Below, piece after piece: positions 22,461-35,020 of a DNA stretch of 64,000 bases (position 1 is its first letter; the number at the start of each line of letters is the position of its first letter). The notes beneath the pieces are model-generated. The model searched no databases. It worked only from the letters and a program-made list of their open reading frames with translations, and had not been told where the DNA came from. The position numbers were made by a program, and so were the translations under genes. Source of the DNA: Manduca sexta (lineage: Eukaryota > Arthropoda > Insecta > Lepidoptera > Sphingidae); assembly GCF_014839805.1 (NCBI RefSeq), contig NC_051130.1, positions 4,278,001 to 4,342,000 of the forward strand, in the 5' to 3' direction.

Positions 22461-24888
22461 TTTACAAAGCGACCGCAAACGGAAAATCAGACCAATTAAT
22501 AATCGCAGTAATCCGGAGCTGGCGCCCTTTCAGCCAAACCGGGGCAATTAGGCTGTTCACACTACTGGAGTTTGGTGCCATATCAGTCTATCAAGAATAC
22601 CGTTGTATCATCGCTTTGTCAATTAGTAAACTGCAATGTGCTGTTCCGGTTTGGACGTTGTAGCCAGTTTGGCATTTTGCGACTTAATGCCTTGTTAATT
22701 TTAAATGAGATATGTTGGATCTATGTGCATTGCTTTATGATTCATAATCGTGTGTTGCTGTGGTTTAGAACAAAAAATATTATTTTTTCACTGAACAGAA
22801 TGATGGCAGCAAACTCAGAAATCGTAGAGCGTAGGTGTGTTTAGAATTAATCACAAACTTCAGAAGATTCGAAATTCAAATGAAGTTTCAAGAGCACACT
22901 AACAAAGCGTTACAGCACTATGTTTGGCGCAATCTAATTTGAAGTTAAATGAAGTTATCAACAGTTCCACCGGCCCTCATAATTATCCAAAGCGGCGCGA
23001 TGCTTCCAGTTAATTAAATATTATGTACGCACCTGGCTTGTATAGTGGCTTATGTCCGTGATATCGTTTAGTATGTTGATTATTTATTGTGTGAATGAAC
23101 GAGGCTATACCTTCTGGTGTATATAGGAAGTTATAGTGTTATTTGGTTATGTATTTACATATAAACCGCCTCATTAATAAATTAAAGCTTGTAGTTGGCA
23201 CACTTAATGTAATCACCACAATTTATGAATTACACTGCCAGGGATTTCTGTGAACGATAAAGGGGCGATTTGACGGGCAATCACTGATCGTGATGAAGAC
23301 CCAAAACTGCTAAAAAATCTGACTACAGCTTTGCTTTACCACGTTGTTTTAGTAATATTACATTCTAAATTTAAAAAATCAAAAATAGAAACCAATTTTA
23401 TCAACACCACAAAACATTCCACAAAAAATAGATTAAATTGTGGCCAGTGCTATTTTCTTTTAAAAATAGAACAGAAAATATTTATTAAACGGATAATTAA
23501 AAAGCATCAAGAGCCAGCCAGGAGGCAGGCTCGGTCCGACGTTACAGTGATGCCGTGGTCGGAAACGTTCGCCGTCGAGCGCGCCAATATCCGGCACGCA
23601 CTACGTGCTAGGGCTGCTACTACCGGAAAATATAGTCATAATATCTATATTACGTGAACATAGAAAATTATGTCGCCTTTTAGTGTCATAATAGAAGGGG
23701 TGCGACTTATTAATTAGAAACGAACTATGTTAAAGATATTATTTGGAAAACGTTTTCGATAAATCAAATAATAATACAAAATACTCATGCCATGAAATCT
23801 TCATGCCAAACTATAAAAAAAAATAAGTGATAATAAACATAAAGATAATCACTGCTGGATAAGCGACAATTCTCAGAAAAAGAAATAATAGTCAAATTAT
23901 AATTAACCACTATTATTACCGGAATTTGTAAACCTTTTAGAGCTATTGATTGCGTTCGAATTAATAGCTATCTAATGGTAAGCGAGCTATTAACGGCTAT
24001 AAAACGAGGAGCTGCGGGTTGGACCTCAACAGAGACTAATGGTTTTGAATCTCGCTTTGTTCCAGGTTTAGTATTGCGAGGCTGTTAGGCATCCCGCAGA
24101 CTGAAGTTGCTGAAGTCAAGCAAATGGTAGTTTATAGCAGTGTGGTGTTTCTCGCCAGCAAGTTGATAGTCTGTGAGTTGCCTTATTTTACCGCAGTTCT
24201 TGATGCCCTCACTGCAAGAATTGTACCTAATTATGATTATGCATGATTATTGCGTGTCCTTATTAAATTAATTGATCAAAATTATCCCTCACAAAATAAA
24301 TTAATTTTACATTCAGAAACAAAGCCTTGTCGATTTTAAATAAACAATAAAATTCCCAATCCAATTGCGTGCGTGAGTATTGAATGAAATCACGAAAATG
24401 TATGATATCGCTGTGGAAGTTTTACAATATAAATGAAATAATATCACGCATACACATGGAGTAGCCAGAGAGACAACTAGGGCATCCAAATAATTTCAGA
24501 CACAAGCGTGACTATCTATGGCTTTTTGGGTACACATTCTAATCCCAAACAATTTTTGTATCCTTCTTTAAGATATAAAATACGAAAACCTTACTTCAAA
24601 CTCGAATCTAGAACATCACCGGCATTACTAAGTATTGTATCACTAGCGATTTCAATGCGTAATAACTTGGTGATTAATTATAAAATAAACGAAAACTACA
24701 AAATATATTAAATAGATTTATTAATCTTTATAACTTTACTCGCCCATTTATTTACGATTTAACAAAAACTAATTAAATTTATATTAAAAATATTTTATGT
24801 TATAAATTCAGAACGTAAGCTAGTTGAGTCAGTTGTTTTGAAAAATAAAAATAGCCAATTGGATTTCCATTAATTCGAATGTAATTCT
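22461..24888. other. Unannotated stretch
   Basis: Several short open frames (60-108 codons) with no recognisable domains. The part near 23,500-23,640 is slightly more GC-rich but has no splice or start context that convinces me. Confidence 0.45.
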
Positions 24889-25071
24889 GTACTCTAACTA
24901 CTAGACACAATAAGACTTAACATCTCACGTCTCATGAGAGCGCAGTGGTATATCAAACAATACTTTGTAATTCAAGGTGTTGGATGGTGTTTCTACTGTT
25001 TATGGGTAGTCGTATCGCTTACCATCAGGCGAACGGCAAGCTCGTCTCGTCATTCAAAGCAATAAAAAAAA
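24889..25071 (+). mobile_element. LINE-like 3' end, family E, copy 1
   Basis: It has CAAGGTGTTGGATGGTGTTTC and ACCATCAGGCGAACGGC, and ends CATTCAAAGCAATAAAAAAAA, an A-rich tail. That gives the sense strand as plus. Three other copies occur (27,871 minus, 33,959 plus, 50,961 minus). All are 3' ends of differing length, the pattern expected of 5'-truncated retrotransposition. Confidence 0.65.
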
Positions 25072-25389
25072 GAAGTTTTATTGTATAATTGAATGAAATT
25101 ACCCGATTTTGTATTTTTGGGAATAGTTTGATATGTATTATGCTTCCTCTTAAAAATTATTCGTTTATAAAACAAACAGTAAAAAAGACGAAAGGTAAAC
25201 GTTGGCGCTGACATACTAACAAGAAACGTTGATTTAAATTGGTTTTGTTCTTTGATACGTAAAAGAAACCTTAAACAACAGTCACTTGGATTGGTTTTCT
25301 GTTTCTCGCAAATGAGTATTTGTTTTCTGGCCTTCCATTGGTTATCTTTTCTTTACTTATTTATTTAACCAAGTAAAAAAGAATAAACT

Positions 25390-25627
25390 CAGTAGCGTAG
25401 TTGTATTACGATACGACTGTATTGCTGAGGTCTCGGGTTCGATTCCCGGATCGGGCAAAGTAATATTAGATTTTTCTACTCAGTATCAGCAGGGTCTGGA
25501 ATTTGTGCCCGATATCACGATAAGCTCGCCTCTATCATATGATGGGACAGAATATTCACAGCGAAAAATAGGTGCACCAATTGCGCCCCTGCCTACCCCT
25601 TGAGAGATAAACAATGTGTGTCCAAAC
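25390..25627 (+). mobile_element. SINE-A copy, plus strand, with 10-bp duplication
   Basis: AGAATAAACT flanks both sides (25,380-25,389 and 25,628-25,637). The head has AGTAGCGTAGTTG and box B GGTTCGATTCC. The body has CTCAGTATCAGC and GTCTGGAATTTGTGCCCGATA. Confidence 0.88.
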
Positions 25628-25637
25628 AGAATAAACT

Positions 25638-27870
25638 TATGTAAGCGAATGAAAATTTAGAAATGAAATTCTGTTGTATTAAAATAAAGGATTTTGCCTA
25701 AACTTATGTCACACGCGCCTTATCAAAGCGAAACAGGCGTTCTTTATTATTTCATTGTTAGTAATTATCTCAGAAACCGCTGAATCGATTGTGATACCAC
25801 TTTTATTAAACGACTTTTCGTGAAACCGTGGGCGAAGCTCAATTAAATATAGAAAATTACTTCAGTTCAAATTACACACAAGTTTAATAAAAATTCTAAT
25901 TACGATATTTTTGGACTGATTCATCCTATTCTCGATGTGAAATCATAACATGATAAATATTTAACGATATGCTATTTTCGACTCTGTTTATTAATGTTGT
26001 CTGTACACATTACGAAAAAACGTTTACGCCCGCATGAATTATTTGAAAGACAAATAGAAGGAAGCACATGCTTTTTCATATTAATTTACACATAAATTTA
26101 TAGTTAAAATTACAATCATAAGCTTTTTGGAATTATTATTTGGCAAATTATTTATGCCTATTGAGCACAAATAATAATTCCATTCTATTCCAGTAGATTA
26201 TCTCAAAGTGATTTAGCCCTTAACACATCATGAGACGAGGTATAATCCCTTTTTTATAAAAATGTATGACAACGAAAAGCCACTCGTCTGTTGCTAAATC
26301 AACATAACTGACCTTTAAAAATAGCTATACCACTCGGACTTAGGATTACAAAGCACTTAATATTGCACTGTGATTGTCACCCTAAGACAGTACATATAAG
26401 ACTCATAATACCCAAAAATTACACTGCCTTCTATGGATTGTCCGGGCTGTAAATAATTTCTTAACAAAAATGGACTTTATCTTATGCCCATTAAAGTCGT
26501 CCTCAAAGGGTTGCTTGCAGTTCCTTGACAGTTGACAGTCAAGTAATGGATATATCCTTCAAACCAAAACACAATAGATAGCACAACATTGCTTGTAGAA
26601 AAGACATCGCCTATCCAGCTTTCGTCTACGAAAGGCTACCTAGTAAACATGGGAAAAAATAACCCCAATACTTTACCGTCTCAAACATATGGCGCAAAGT
26701 CAATTGGCAGCCCTAGCCCATCAATTACCCCCCGAATTTATGTAAGCATGTTTGCAGGACCCTCCCTTCGGCCAGCCTTCGCCCTTTTTACGCCCGATCA
26801 GACGATAAGAGATCGGTGTTTCGATAACCTAATTTATGTTGAAATCTCGCCCATGTTCCGCCCTTTGTAAATGATAACTCTTTTGTGAACAAATTTCAGT
26901 TTGTAAATCATCGTGATAAAAATGAAAGAGGGTGAAGGAAAAAGATTCGATTAAGTTACAAGTTTTTTTTCTACTTGGTACTTGCTGAGACGAGTTAGTT
27001 GAAGGGTTGATGTAGCTCGTCCTTTAAGCTGTAGTAACACCACCTTGACCATCACTTAAAATGCAATCACCAATCCGAACAACTCGCTTAGTCATGAAAC
27101 CGCTCGGAAAGATCTAGTTGCAAACAAATCGTTTTGGAAAATAACTGAAAGTGTGATAGTAAGCGACTCGTCTGCTTATATATAGTAGCAACATCAGCGT
27201 TAATGAGCTTTAAATTAAATCATGACGATATTATTTTGCTAGGTTTCTGTTCTGCCAGTCTGACATCAAAGCCTTCCAAAGGAATCGAATTCAGGTAAAA
27301 CCATTTTAGAAAGACATAGTGTTCCCGTATACAGTACCATTTACTCAAATGTATATGAATAAAAATTTAAGAACAAGTTAAAAGTATTAATATTTTTTTT
27401 ATTGTAAGACCATTTCATTATTCGAAATAGACCTCGGTGGAGCTCCATAAATTCAAAACCCAGGTCGCCACTATTATGTCGGCTCGCCTAATTTCTACTC
27501 AAGTCTACACCAGTTGTATAGAGATACGACTAACGACACTAGAAGCTAGAATATACGGACAACAAAACCCATCAATCGCAAACAGCTGACAGCAAACACA
27601 ATCCGTAAACAAATGTTTGCCAAAAGCGAGAACCAAACTCAGTTATTTCTGTTTACTACCTTGTTGATTAGGTCGTAAGATTGCTTTTAAAGTTAAGCCG
27701 AAAGTACATATTTTTGTTAGGTAAGGCTAGTTTTTGTGGAGACGACCTTAATGTAAGGTTTAATAGGGTCCATTTAGCTGTCATAACATTTCAGTACCCT
27801 ATTTGTGTTAAAATGTATGTCCATTATATCGCAATCCATACTAATATAATATTATATAATACCAAAGTAA
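25638..27870. other. Unannotated stretch, with one possible Helitron-like scrap
   Basis: The stretch CGCTGAATCGATTGTGATA (about 25,781) to GTGGGCGAAGCTCAATTAAAT resembles the body and end of the CTAG elements but lacks the terminus. A 93-codon open frame at 26,589-26,870 has no recognisable domain. Confidence 0.4.
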
Positions 27871-28195
27871 CTTTTTTTTTTTATTTAATGACGAGACGAT
27901 ATTGCCTTTCGCCTGATGGTAAGCGATACGACCGACCATAAATAGTAGAAACACCATCCAACACCTTGAATCACAATCCAAGGTGAATTACAAAGTATTG
28001 TTTGGTATTCCACTGCGCTCGCCATCCTGAGAATTGAGATGTTAAGTCTTATTATGTCCAGTAGTTACACTGGCTACAATGTTCTTCAATCGGAACACAA
28101 CAGTGACTACATACTGCTGCTTAGCGGCGGAAATAGAAATTGCGGTGGTAACTTACCCAGGCGGACTCTCACATATTATGAGAAACCTACCACCA
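27871..28195 (-). mobile_element. LINE-like 3' end, family E, copy 2, minus strand
   Basis: It begins with a run of about 12 T (A-tail on the minus strand), then CGCCTGATGGTAAGCG, ACACCATCCAACACC, CACTGCGCTCGCCATCC, GTCCAGTAGTTACACTGG and CCAGGCGGACTCTCACAT. One of the longest copies. Confidence 0.7.
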
Positions 28196-28842
28196 CTCTG
28201 ATGCTTTCACTGCTAAATCATTAGACTGATTTTGATTATGTTTATGGAGTACGTTTACACTAAAGAAAGAACAAATGCTTTCTTATATTTGTTACTATTC
28301 CACATGGGAGTAGCCGCCCAGGCTAGGTTAGTTTAGTTTTTAGTTTCCTATATTCTTTTTGTTAGAGAAGGCAATCAAACAAATGTGCCTGATCTCAGTA
28401 TTAAGTATATTGTCAAGTAAAACATTACTTTATTTTCCCCTATCCTGATACAGTTAGATTTCATTTATATTCTTTGCCTCAAGGACGATAAAATATTAAA
28501 AGTTAAACTAATAAACTTTAAATGGCCAGCAATAAGCTCTATTTTCTAAATGAAACAGTTCGGGCTAATCCCTCAGTGGCCTTCTTGCATTCCGAGATAA
28601 ACCGATCATGTTGGAAAACGCATTATTTATCACAATTAATAAATGCCGAGGCTTAAGCCAGCTACTACCATGCACAGGTTAATTAGTCTACAAATGTAGT
28701 AATTACGACTTAATTGATAATTTTAGGATAATTGATAAATAGTAATTTTGTTTATTATAAAGCAGCAGTTTTACGGCAAAACAAGTTAAGTATACCTAAT
28801 TATCTGTAGAAGTCGAATGAAGAGTACATAGGTACATAGGTA
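28196..28842. other. Unannotated stretch
   Basis: AT-rich; nothing recognised. Confidence 0.5.
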
Positions 28843-28994
28843 GACAACGGCTAGAGCAGAGAGTTCCTCGAGAGGAGACCACGTACCAGCAAACACAGCG
28901 TTGGACATCCACCTATAAGATGGACAGAGAAATTGGGAAAGATCGCAAGAACTCGCTGAATCCAGGCTACTTCTGACAGTTTTAGAAATCGTTA
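28843..28994 (+). pseudogene. RTE-type LINE reverse-transcriptase tail, broken
   Basis: One frame reads SREFLERRPRTSKHSVGHPP then IRWTEKLGKIARTR, stop, IQATSDSFRNR, stop. The order G-H/R-P-P-x-R-W-x-D/E-x-L-x-K-I-A is a hallmark of the C-terminal region of RTE/craniofacial-development-protein-like LINE proteins. At least three in-frame stops (including TAG near 28,852 and TGA near 28,957) show that it is dead. Nothing of the polymerase core remains. Confidence 0.7.
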
Positions 28995-29247
28995 GTAAAG
29001 TTTAGCAGTGAACTTCCTAAGCCTGAAGGAAGGTAGATTTGCGATTTTTCCTGAATAATTTCGGTGACAGTGAAATCTACAATTTAGCATTAAGCTAATA
29101 TAGACAGAAACTATATTTATCGTTGAGCAGGGTCTCTCCCAATACAATTTAATATATCCCATAAAAACTTAACATGTGGCACTTAATCATGTCCATTTTT
29201 CCCATATTGCTAGCGGAGAGTAAATAAATACGTATGATACCTATCTA

Positions 29248-29511
29248 CTGCCTCGGTGGCGTAGTTGTATTGCATGCCCGGTACAATAGCACTCTGAGGT
29301 CCTGGGTTCGAATCCCGGGTCGGGCAAAGTGATATTTGGGTTTTTCTGCTCAGTATCAGCCCGGAGTCTGGAATTTGTGCCCGATATGGCGATAGGCTCG
29401 CCCCCTATCACATCATGGGACGGAACATACTTGGCGAAAAGTGGGTGCCCTAGTTGCGCCTCTGCATACCCCTTCGGAGATAAAATGCGTGATGTTATGT
29501 ATGTATGTTAT
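29248..29511 (+). mobile_element. SINE-A copy, plus strand, intact with 16-bp duplication
   Basis: The 16-bp GTATGATACCTATCTA is present without mismatch at 29,232-29,247 and 29,512-29,527. Box A GGCGTAGTTG and box B GGTTCGAATCC are intact. The copy ends in a short (ATGT)n-like tail. It is near-identical to the copy at 34,743-35,008 and is likely among the youngest in the window. Confidence 0.95.
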
Positions 29512-29527
29512 GTATGATACCTATCTA

Positions 29528-30167
29528 ATGTTAAAAAATCACATTCCGCGGCAGATTTATTTTTTATTCATACCTCTAAGCACATGCTTATTTGCTTTAA
29601 AAGAGATAAATCTTATTATTTACGTGTGGAGGTATCACTGAAACTACAAAACCGCTTAAGAAAATTCTTTCGTTTATCTGAGTATTATAAGGCTTATTAT
29701 CCTGAAAATGGAATTATACACGGACAGATCTGTGAACTAAAGCTAGTTATTTGCTAGTAAGCCGCTGTAATATTATTTTAAATATGTAGTATGACCCTAT
29801 AGATTGAATGTGGTATAATTGACTTACAGAAATCCGACGTAAATTCGCAATTTAATCAATCAAACTATCAGTAGATAATATTCTTGTTTTGTTACTATAA
29901 AGTACAATTCATTACACAAATAAATAACTACTTAGTGAAACTAGGATTTCCGTTGTCCTAAATCCTCTCAAACGGGAAATAGTGAACATTGTTTTCCGGA
30001 AACTAAAAGCTTCTATCATTCCCAACGCAGCCCAACTTCACATATTACAGTAACAGCCTTAGGCAAGTTTTGTGGGTCTAACCTACAAACAAATAGGGAG
30101 AATTTAACAATCAGAATCTTAAATAGTCAACTACTACTAGATATATTGGAAAACTAAGCTGGCGGTA
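29528..30167. other. Unannotated stretch
   Basis: AT-rich; nothing recognised. Confidence 0.5.
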
Positions 30168-30401
30168 GGATATATTTTATATCCGCCCGAATAGCGACTG
30201 TCGTACACTAGGTGCTAAAACGCGTTAGTTGCACAAAAGTATATCTCGTTCCAGGATCAGCCTGTGTTATCCGGTTCCAACAGACCGGCATAATTGTGTC
30301 GACTGCCGAGGGGTAATCATCTCTCGTCGGTCGACGTTTATTTGAGCCCACTCCACTTACCATCACGAGCTGAGGAGTCACTGCTGTGATCGTAAAAAAA
30401 T
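30168..30401 (+). repeat. Dispersed repeat family C, full-length-looking copy
   Basis: It starts GATATATTTTATATCCGCCCG and runs through CAGGATCAGCCTGTGTTATCCG, CCGGCATAATTGTGTCGACTGCC, GGGGTAATCATCTCTCGTC and CCACTCCACTTACCATCA. It ends CGTAAAAAAAT, an A-rich tail that suggests retroposition. Confidence 0.7.
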
Positions 30402-30980
30402 ACTTTCCTATCTGTCTTACTAAATTATATATTCAAATACGGACTGCCTTTAACTGTATAATTTTCTAAGCTTCCCTGTAATAAAAACATCAGTTTCCAG
30501 CTAGATAGTTTTACGCTCCAGTAAGAGTCATTAAGATATGTGCATGCTTATTCATAGGCAGCTTTGTAATCATCGAATATGAAAGAAAATGTACGGACGA
30601 CGTATTTTACAGTCAAATGACGGAAGAGTTGATAACCTCGATAGTTCCGTCAGAAAACCAGCCGCAACAGTACATCGGCATTCTTCACAACAAGGTGTCA
30701 CAACCTTGACATGATTCCGCCTATTTCTCGTACATCACCGGAATATTAACAGCCGCGCAATCCAAACAAGCAGATCACGATGTTAATGAAACAACGCTAT
30801 TTTTGCATTCACAAGAAATTTCATCAGGGGAGTGTGCGATGAAAAAAAAACCGTATGTCATTACAGCTGCGAGAGTCACAATGACCAAAATACTGACGAC
30901 TCAAGGTTGGACGATCGCATTTTATAAAATGGCCGTAACATCTCGACGGGTGATTAAGATACGTCGCGTGTTGTACTTAC

Positions 30981-31210
30981 GGTTGAAGCACGGCGGCACC
31001 GGGGCGGCACTCGGCGGGCACTCGACACTCACTCACTACGTGGTTAAAACACTTCACTATCGGCTGGTGAAATGTGCAGGAGCACAGTAAGTGGCGTGTA
31101 AAATTAGCACGGCTGGGCGCGTGCAGCGAGACGTCGTCGCTGGGCGAGCGGCGGGCGGCGACTGGGGCGACTGGCCGGCGCCCGCCGAGCCGCCGCCGCC
31201 CGCCCCGCGC
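30981..31210 (-). other. Candidate untranslated first exon in a GC-rich island, minus strand
   Basis: Positions 31,100-31,210 are strikingly GC-rich (CGGCGGGCGGCGACTGG, GCCGCCGCCGCCCGCC) in an otherwise AT-rich window. On the minus strand the sequence continues into AGTG-rich text (GTAGTGAGTGAGTGTCGAGTG) and meets a consensus 5' splice donor, TTCAACC|GTAAGTAC, at 30,981/30,980. GC-rich start plus strong donor is what a noncoding first exon of a minus-strand gene looks like. I find no downstream coding exon inside the window, so the gene, if real, would have a long intron. A weaker plus-strand donor (ACA|GTAAGTGG at 31,087) also exists. Tentative. Confidence 0.3.
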
Positions 31211-31562
31211 TTATCACACCAATAAAATTTATTTAATGGATAACCGGCCCGCCGATGGGATACCCATTGAAATTCTGCCGTTTACGATGAGATTATTAAT
31301 GACTTAAGTGTTATTTGGAATAATTTTTCCACCCCGTTAAAGCTTTATGTTTATGGGCTACTGTTGGTCGACACATGTTTGAGTTATGGGTGGAATTTTC
31401 CTCGATAAATACGTGTTACATTTTATAGTGTGAATGTAAAGCTTTGGATGTCGGTGAAGGCGGATTCATGCGTTATCAGCGGCGTGAAATATATCATGTA
31501 GATACATTTTTCGAACATGATTACACTTTTATCTTCTGAGCTTTGATGCTATTAGTAAAATG
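31211..31562. other. Flank of the GC-rich island
   Basis: It contains ACCAATAAA (about 31,219), CCAAT-like only on the plus strand. Otherwise nothing recognised. Confidence 0.3.
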
Positions 31563-31570
31563 TTAGTTAC

Positions 31571-31723
31571 CAGAGGCGAAAGATCCATATAACTCGATTC
31601 CTTTCGGCTTCCCTTTCGTAATTTATATAAAATCTAATTACCTTGAACAATCGCAGAACGCACTATGCATATTAGTACCCATATGTTGTGTCGGAAATTT
31701 TCTGAATGTCACCCTTCGCCACT
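31571..31723 (-). mobile_element. hAT-type MITE (family D), minus strand, 8-bp duplication
   Basis: It runs from CAGAGGCGAAAG to ACCCTTCGCCACT, with short terminal inverted repeats. The 8 bp on each side match 7/8 (TTAGTTAC at 31,563-31,570; TTAGTTAT at 31,724-31,731). Eight-bp duplications and CAG-type termini are hAT hallmarks. At 153 bp it is noncoding. Confidence 0.75.
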
Positions 31724-31731
31724 TTAGTTAT

Positions 31732-32828
31732 CCTTCATAGAACATTCTAGGTAGTATGCACGTTTATATGCGATGAATCTACTGAGCTTAGAGCTAACAG
31801 GTGCAGATAGATCTCAGACATAACACTAATCACTACATAACTCAAAATACATTAGACATAACCACACACAATCAAATAATCGGTTCTATATTAGAAAACT
31901 TAAATACATAAGACGCTTGGTCGTTTATCTTCGTGGAATGAATTAATCATCCCTTATTATTGGGTGCGGCCGCGGGCGGCGCATTAAGATTCCTCGCCAT
32001 TTTCGATCATTACGTGACAATGAGCTCATACACCTACGTGTTTGTCCCACTTATTTCAAGAGAACAAACAAGGAGTGCCTTTCTTACTATAAAAATACTT
32101 AATGGATATCTTATATAAGGAAATATGACTTCTCAAATATTATGGATGTTTATTGGCTATCAGTTGGATAGAAAAAAATGATCCAGCCCACGAAATTACA
32201 GTTATGAAATAGTAAATATTGAAGTTTAAATAGTATTTTTGCTCATTGGTATTCTATTTTATATTTTGTTAATAAAAAGTTAAAATTATCATATTTTGAC
32301 TAAGATGATTTTATTAATGGAAAATATAGACCTTATAGACTAAAACTAATTTGGCAAACTCGGTTTATTTTTGACCACACTGTGGGTTGCATCCTTTTTG
32401 CGTATCTACGTCCATAAACCTCTAGTTGCAATTTAAAAAAAAAAAGATAAAAAGTTTTATTAATAATGCAATAATAAAACAGTGCGGTTGATGACTAAGT
32501 ATATCCTGCTGATTAATCCATTCTACATTTATTAAATTCCACAACTTTTCCATAAGCTTTCGGAGCTATTATGAGTATAAAAAATTTAACAACCGTTAAG
32601 ACTAACTAAGTAAGAAAGCTTATTACCTTGTTAGATTATATCGGCGACAGAAATGGCTCGATTTTAATAGTCAGATTTAAAAATTGATCTTTATATTGTA
32701 TTTATAGGCTAAGTAGATTTTCCTTACGAGGTCAGAAAATCTAACACACCTCTGTAAGATTTATGGAATAGGAATTCTATCTATGAAAGCAATCAATAAG
32801 TCTACACATGTTACATATCTATAATATA
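31732..32828. other. Unannotated stretch
   Basis: AT-rich. GGGTGCGGCCGCGGGCGGCGC at about 31,960 is an isolated GC-rich patch without other context. Confidence 0.45.
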
Positions 32829-33130
32829 AACTAGATTTTGCTTGTGAAAGAGTTTTTCAGGTCTCACCATACATTTTTCCCTAATAACAAATAGCCTAAT
32901 TCTTTCCTGGAGTCGCAAACTATCTTCATACCAAAATTTGATCTAATACCGTCCGATCGTTTTTGAATTTGTCGTGTTCAAGCAGACAGACGCGGCGAAG
33001 CACTTTGTTTTATAATATCTAATGATATGCCCTCATATCCCCCTATGTAGGAGCATCCTTTAAGAACGGGTCGACCGATTTGGCTCTTTCGTTTTTGGTG
33101 TGTTCGTAATTGTTAGGACAAGATTTGTGT
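32829..33130 (-). repeat. Helitron-like repeat, minus strand, diverged
   Basis: The start AACTAGATTTTGCTTGTG mirrors the CTAG terminus at 8,961. AATAACAAATAGCCTAATTC, ATACCAAAATTTGATC and AAGCAGACAGACGCGGCG match the family body. The following piece (GGGTCGACCGATTTGGCTC) resembles another member. Confidence 0.45.
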
Positions 33131-33958
33131 GAACGAATATTTTTTTTAAATTAATGGAGAACGAGAGGAATGATATTAAAAAAAAATTACTATGCTTTTC
33201 GTACACGCAATTTTTTCCTAAAGCACTTACCGATTTCAATATAATTTTGTAATGTTTTGGTTGGGGTCAGCTTGAAATATTAAGTTTTAGAATCCATAGG
33301 TACCGCTATGCATAAAAAGAATGGATAATACAATATATGGATGCTAAAACTTCTACGGTTAAATTTAAATTTGAGCTGAAAATCACAATCTTACTCTGGT
33401 CAAGGGAGCGACGGACTGTAACAAATTAGTGAATGCCAGCATAACGGTCTGCGGAATTCAAATTATTAAGTATCATCAGCGAATAGAAATGGCTACGAAG
33501 CAGCGATCTGCTACCCTCCCTTCCCTCTCTATGTCAGAAAAAAAAACACATTTATTACAAACTTACATTTTGTCAATCATAAGACAAAAATATTATGAGC
33601 AATGGCTCCGACTTGTGTTTGGCTAAACGCAAAAGACGTGAAACAAGAAGCTTACAGTCTGTCCTTCTCATATTTTATGGAAACAGTAATTTGCGTATTT
33701 TACCTGTTACTAAGTGTGCTTGTTGTGTTTGAGTATTTGAAGTTTGGGTAGTTGTCACCAGTTTTTTCTGTCGGCCATTGTACACATATTATTTTGTAAC
33801 AATTTACATTGTGTTATAGTTGTTATAATTTATGCGCAGGTCCTATTCGATGCTCTAATTATCAAATATGTTGTTTGATCACCGCCACATTGATCGTCTA
33901 TAAATATCTTCCAATGGTTATTCATGAGTAACATTCACTGTCAATAACGTTGATAGGT
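33131..33958. other. Unannotated stretch
   Basis: A 65-codon open frame at 33,429-33,626 shows no recognisable domain. Confidence 0.45.
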
Positions 33959-34250
33959 ACTGGTGGCAAGTCTCTCATATGTGAGAGTCCGCCTGGGTAG
34001 GTAACACCGCAATGTCAATTTCTGCCGCCAAGCAGCAGTGTATAGTCACTATTGTATTGCGGTTTGAAGAAAATTGTAGCTGGTATAACTACTGGACATA
34101 AAGACTTAACATCCCATGTCTCAGGATACCAAACAATACTGTGTAATTCATATTTTTGGATGGCGTTTATAGGTACTGTTTAGGGGCGGTCTTACAGCTT
34201 ACCATCAGACGAACGGCAAGCTCGTCGCGTCATTCAAAGCAATAAAAAAA
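33959..34250 (+). mobile_element. LINE-like 3' end, family E, copy 3
   Basis: It begins GGTGGCAAGTCTCTCATATG with the hairpin CTCTCATATGTGAGAG. It continues through CCGCCTGGGTAGG and ACTACTGGACATAA and ends CATTCAAAGCAATAAAAAAA. Confidence 0.7.
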
Positions 34251-34456
34251 CGCTCAGAAGGATTTTGTAGCAATATTCAAAACTAACTATAATTTCTTTA
34301 TTTTAACATACCTACTTCACGTTTTTCTTTTTCAAGAGTTCATATCTCAAATGGCTGTCTGTATCACAGACTACCGACGGCGACAACGACCACAGCTGTT
34401 GAAACAACTAGTCATACCAGTGATAAAATATTTACTAAGCATGTGGTACTAATAAC

Positions 34457-34692
34457 ACATACATCACGCATTTATCCTCGAAGGGGTATACCGTGGCGCA
34501 ACCGGGGCACCCACTTTTCGTCGTGTTCCGTCCCATGATGCGATAGGGGGCGAGCCAATCGCCAAATCACGCACAAATTCCAGACGTCGGACTAATACTG
34601 AGCAGTAAAACCCAAGTAGCCCGACCTGGGATTTGAACCCAGGACCTTTGAGCGCTGCCGTGCATGCCGTTCAACTATGCCACCGAAGCAAA
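34457..34692 (-). mobile_element. SINE-A copy, minus strand, 10-bp duplication
   Basis: TACTAATAAC is repeated exactly at 34,447-34,456 and 34,693-34,702. On the minus strand box B reads GGTTCAAATCC. The head has lost a few bases around box A. Confidence 0.88.
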
Positions 34693-34742
34693 TACTAATA
34701 ACGATGAACGTAACACGATTATCATACAGGATCCAATTTTCA

Positions 34743-35008
34743 CTGACTGCCTCGGTGGCGTAGTTGTATTGCATGTCCGGTACAATAGCGCTCTGAGGTC
34801 CTGGGTTCGAATCCCGGGTCGGGCAAAGTGATATTTGGTTTTTTCTGCTCAGTATTAGCCCGGAGTCTGGAATTTGTGCCCGATATGGCGATAGGCTCGC
34901 CCCCTATCACATCATGGGACGGAACATACTTGGCGAAAAGTGGGTGCCCTAGTTGCGCCTCTGCATACCCCTTCGGGGATAAATGCGTGATGTTTATGTA
35001 TGTTATGT
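34743..35008 (+). mobile_element. SINE-A copy, plus strand, 12-bp duplication
   Basis: The flanks ATCCAATTTTCA (34,731-34,742) and ATCCAATTGTCA (35,009-35,020) differ at one base. Boxes A and B are intact and the sequence is nearly that of the copy at 29,248. It lies about 50 bp from, and opposite to, the copy at 34,457-34,692. Confidence 0.9.
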
Positions 35009-35020
35009 ATCCAATTGTCA

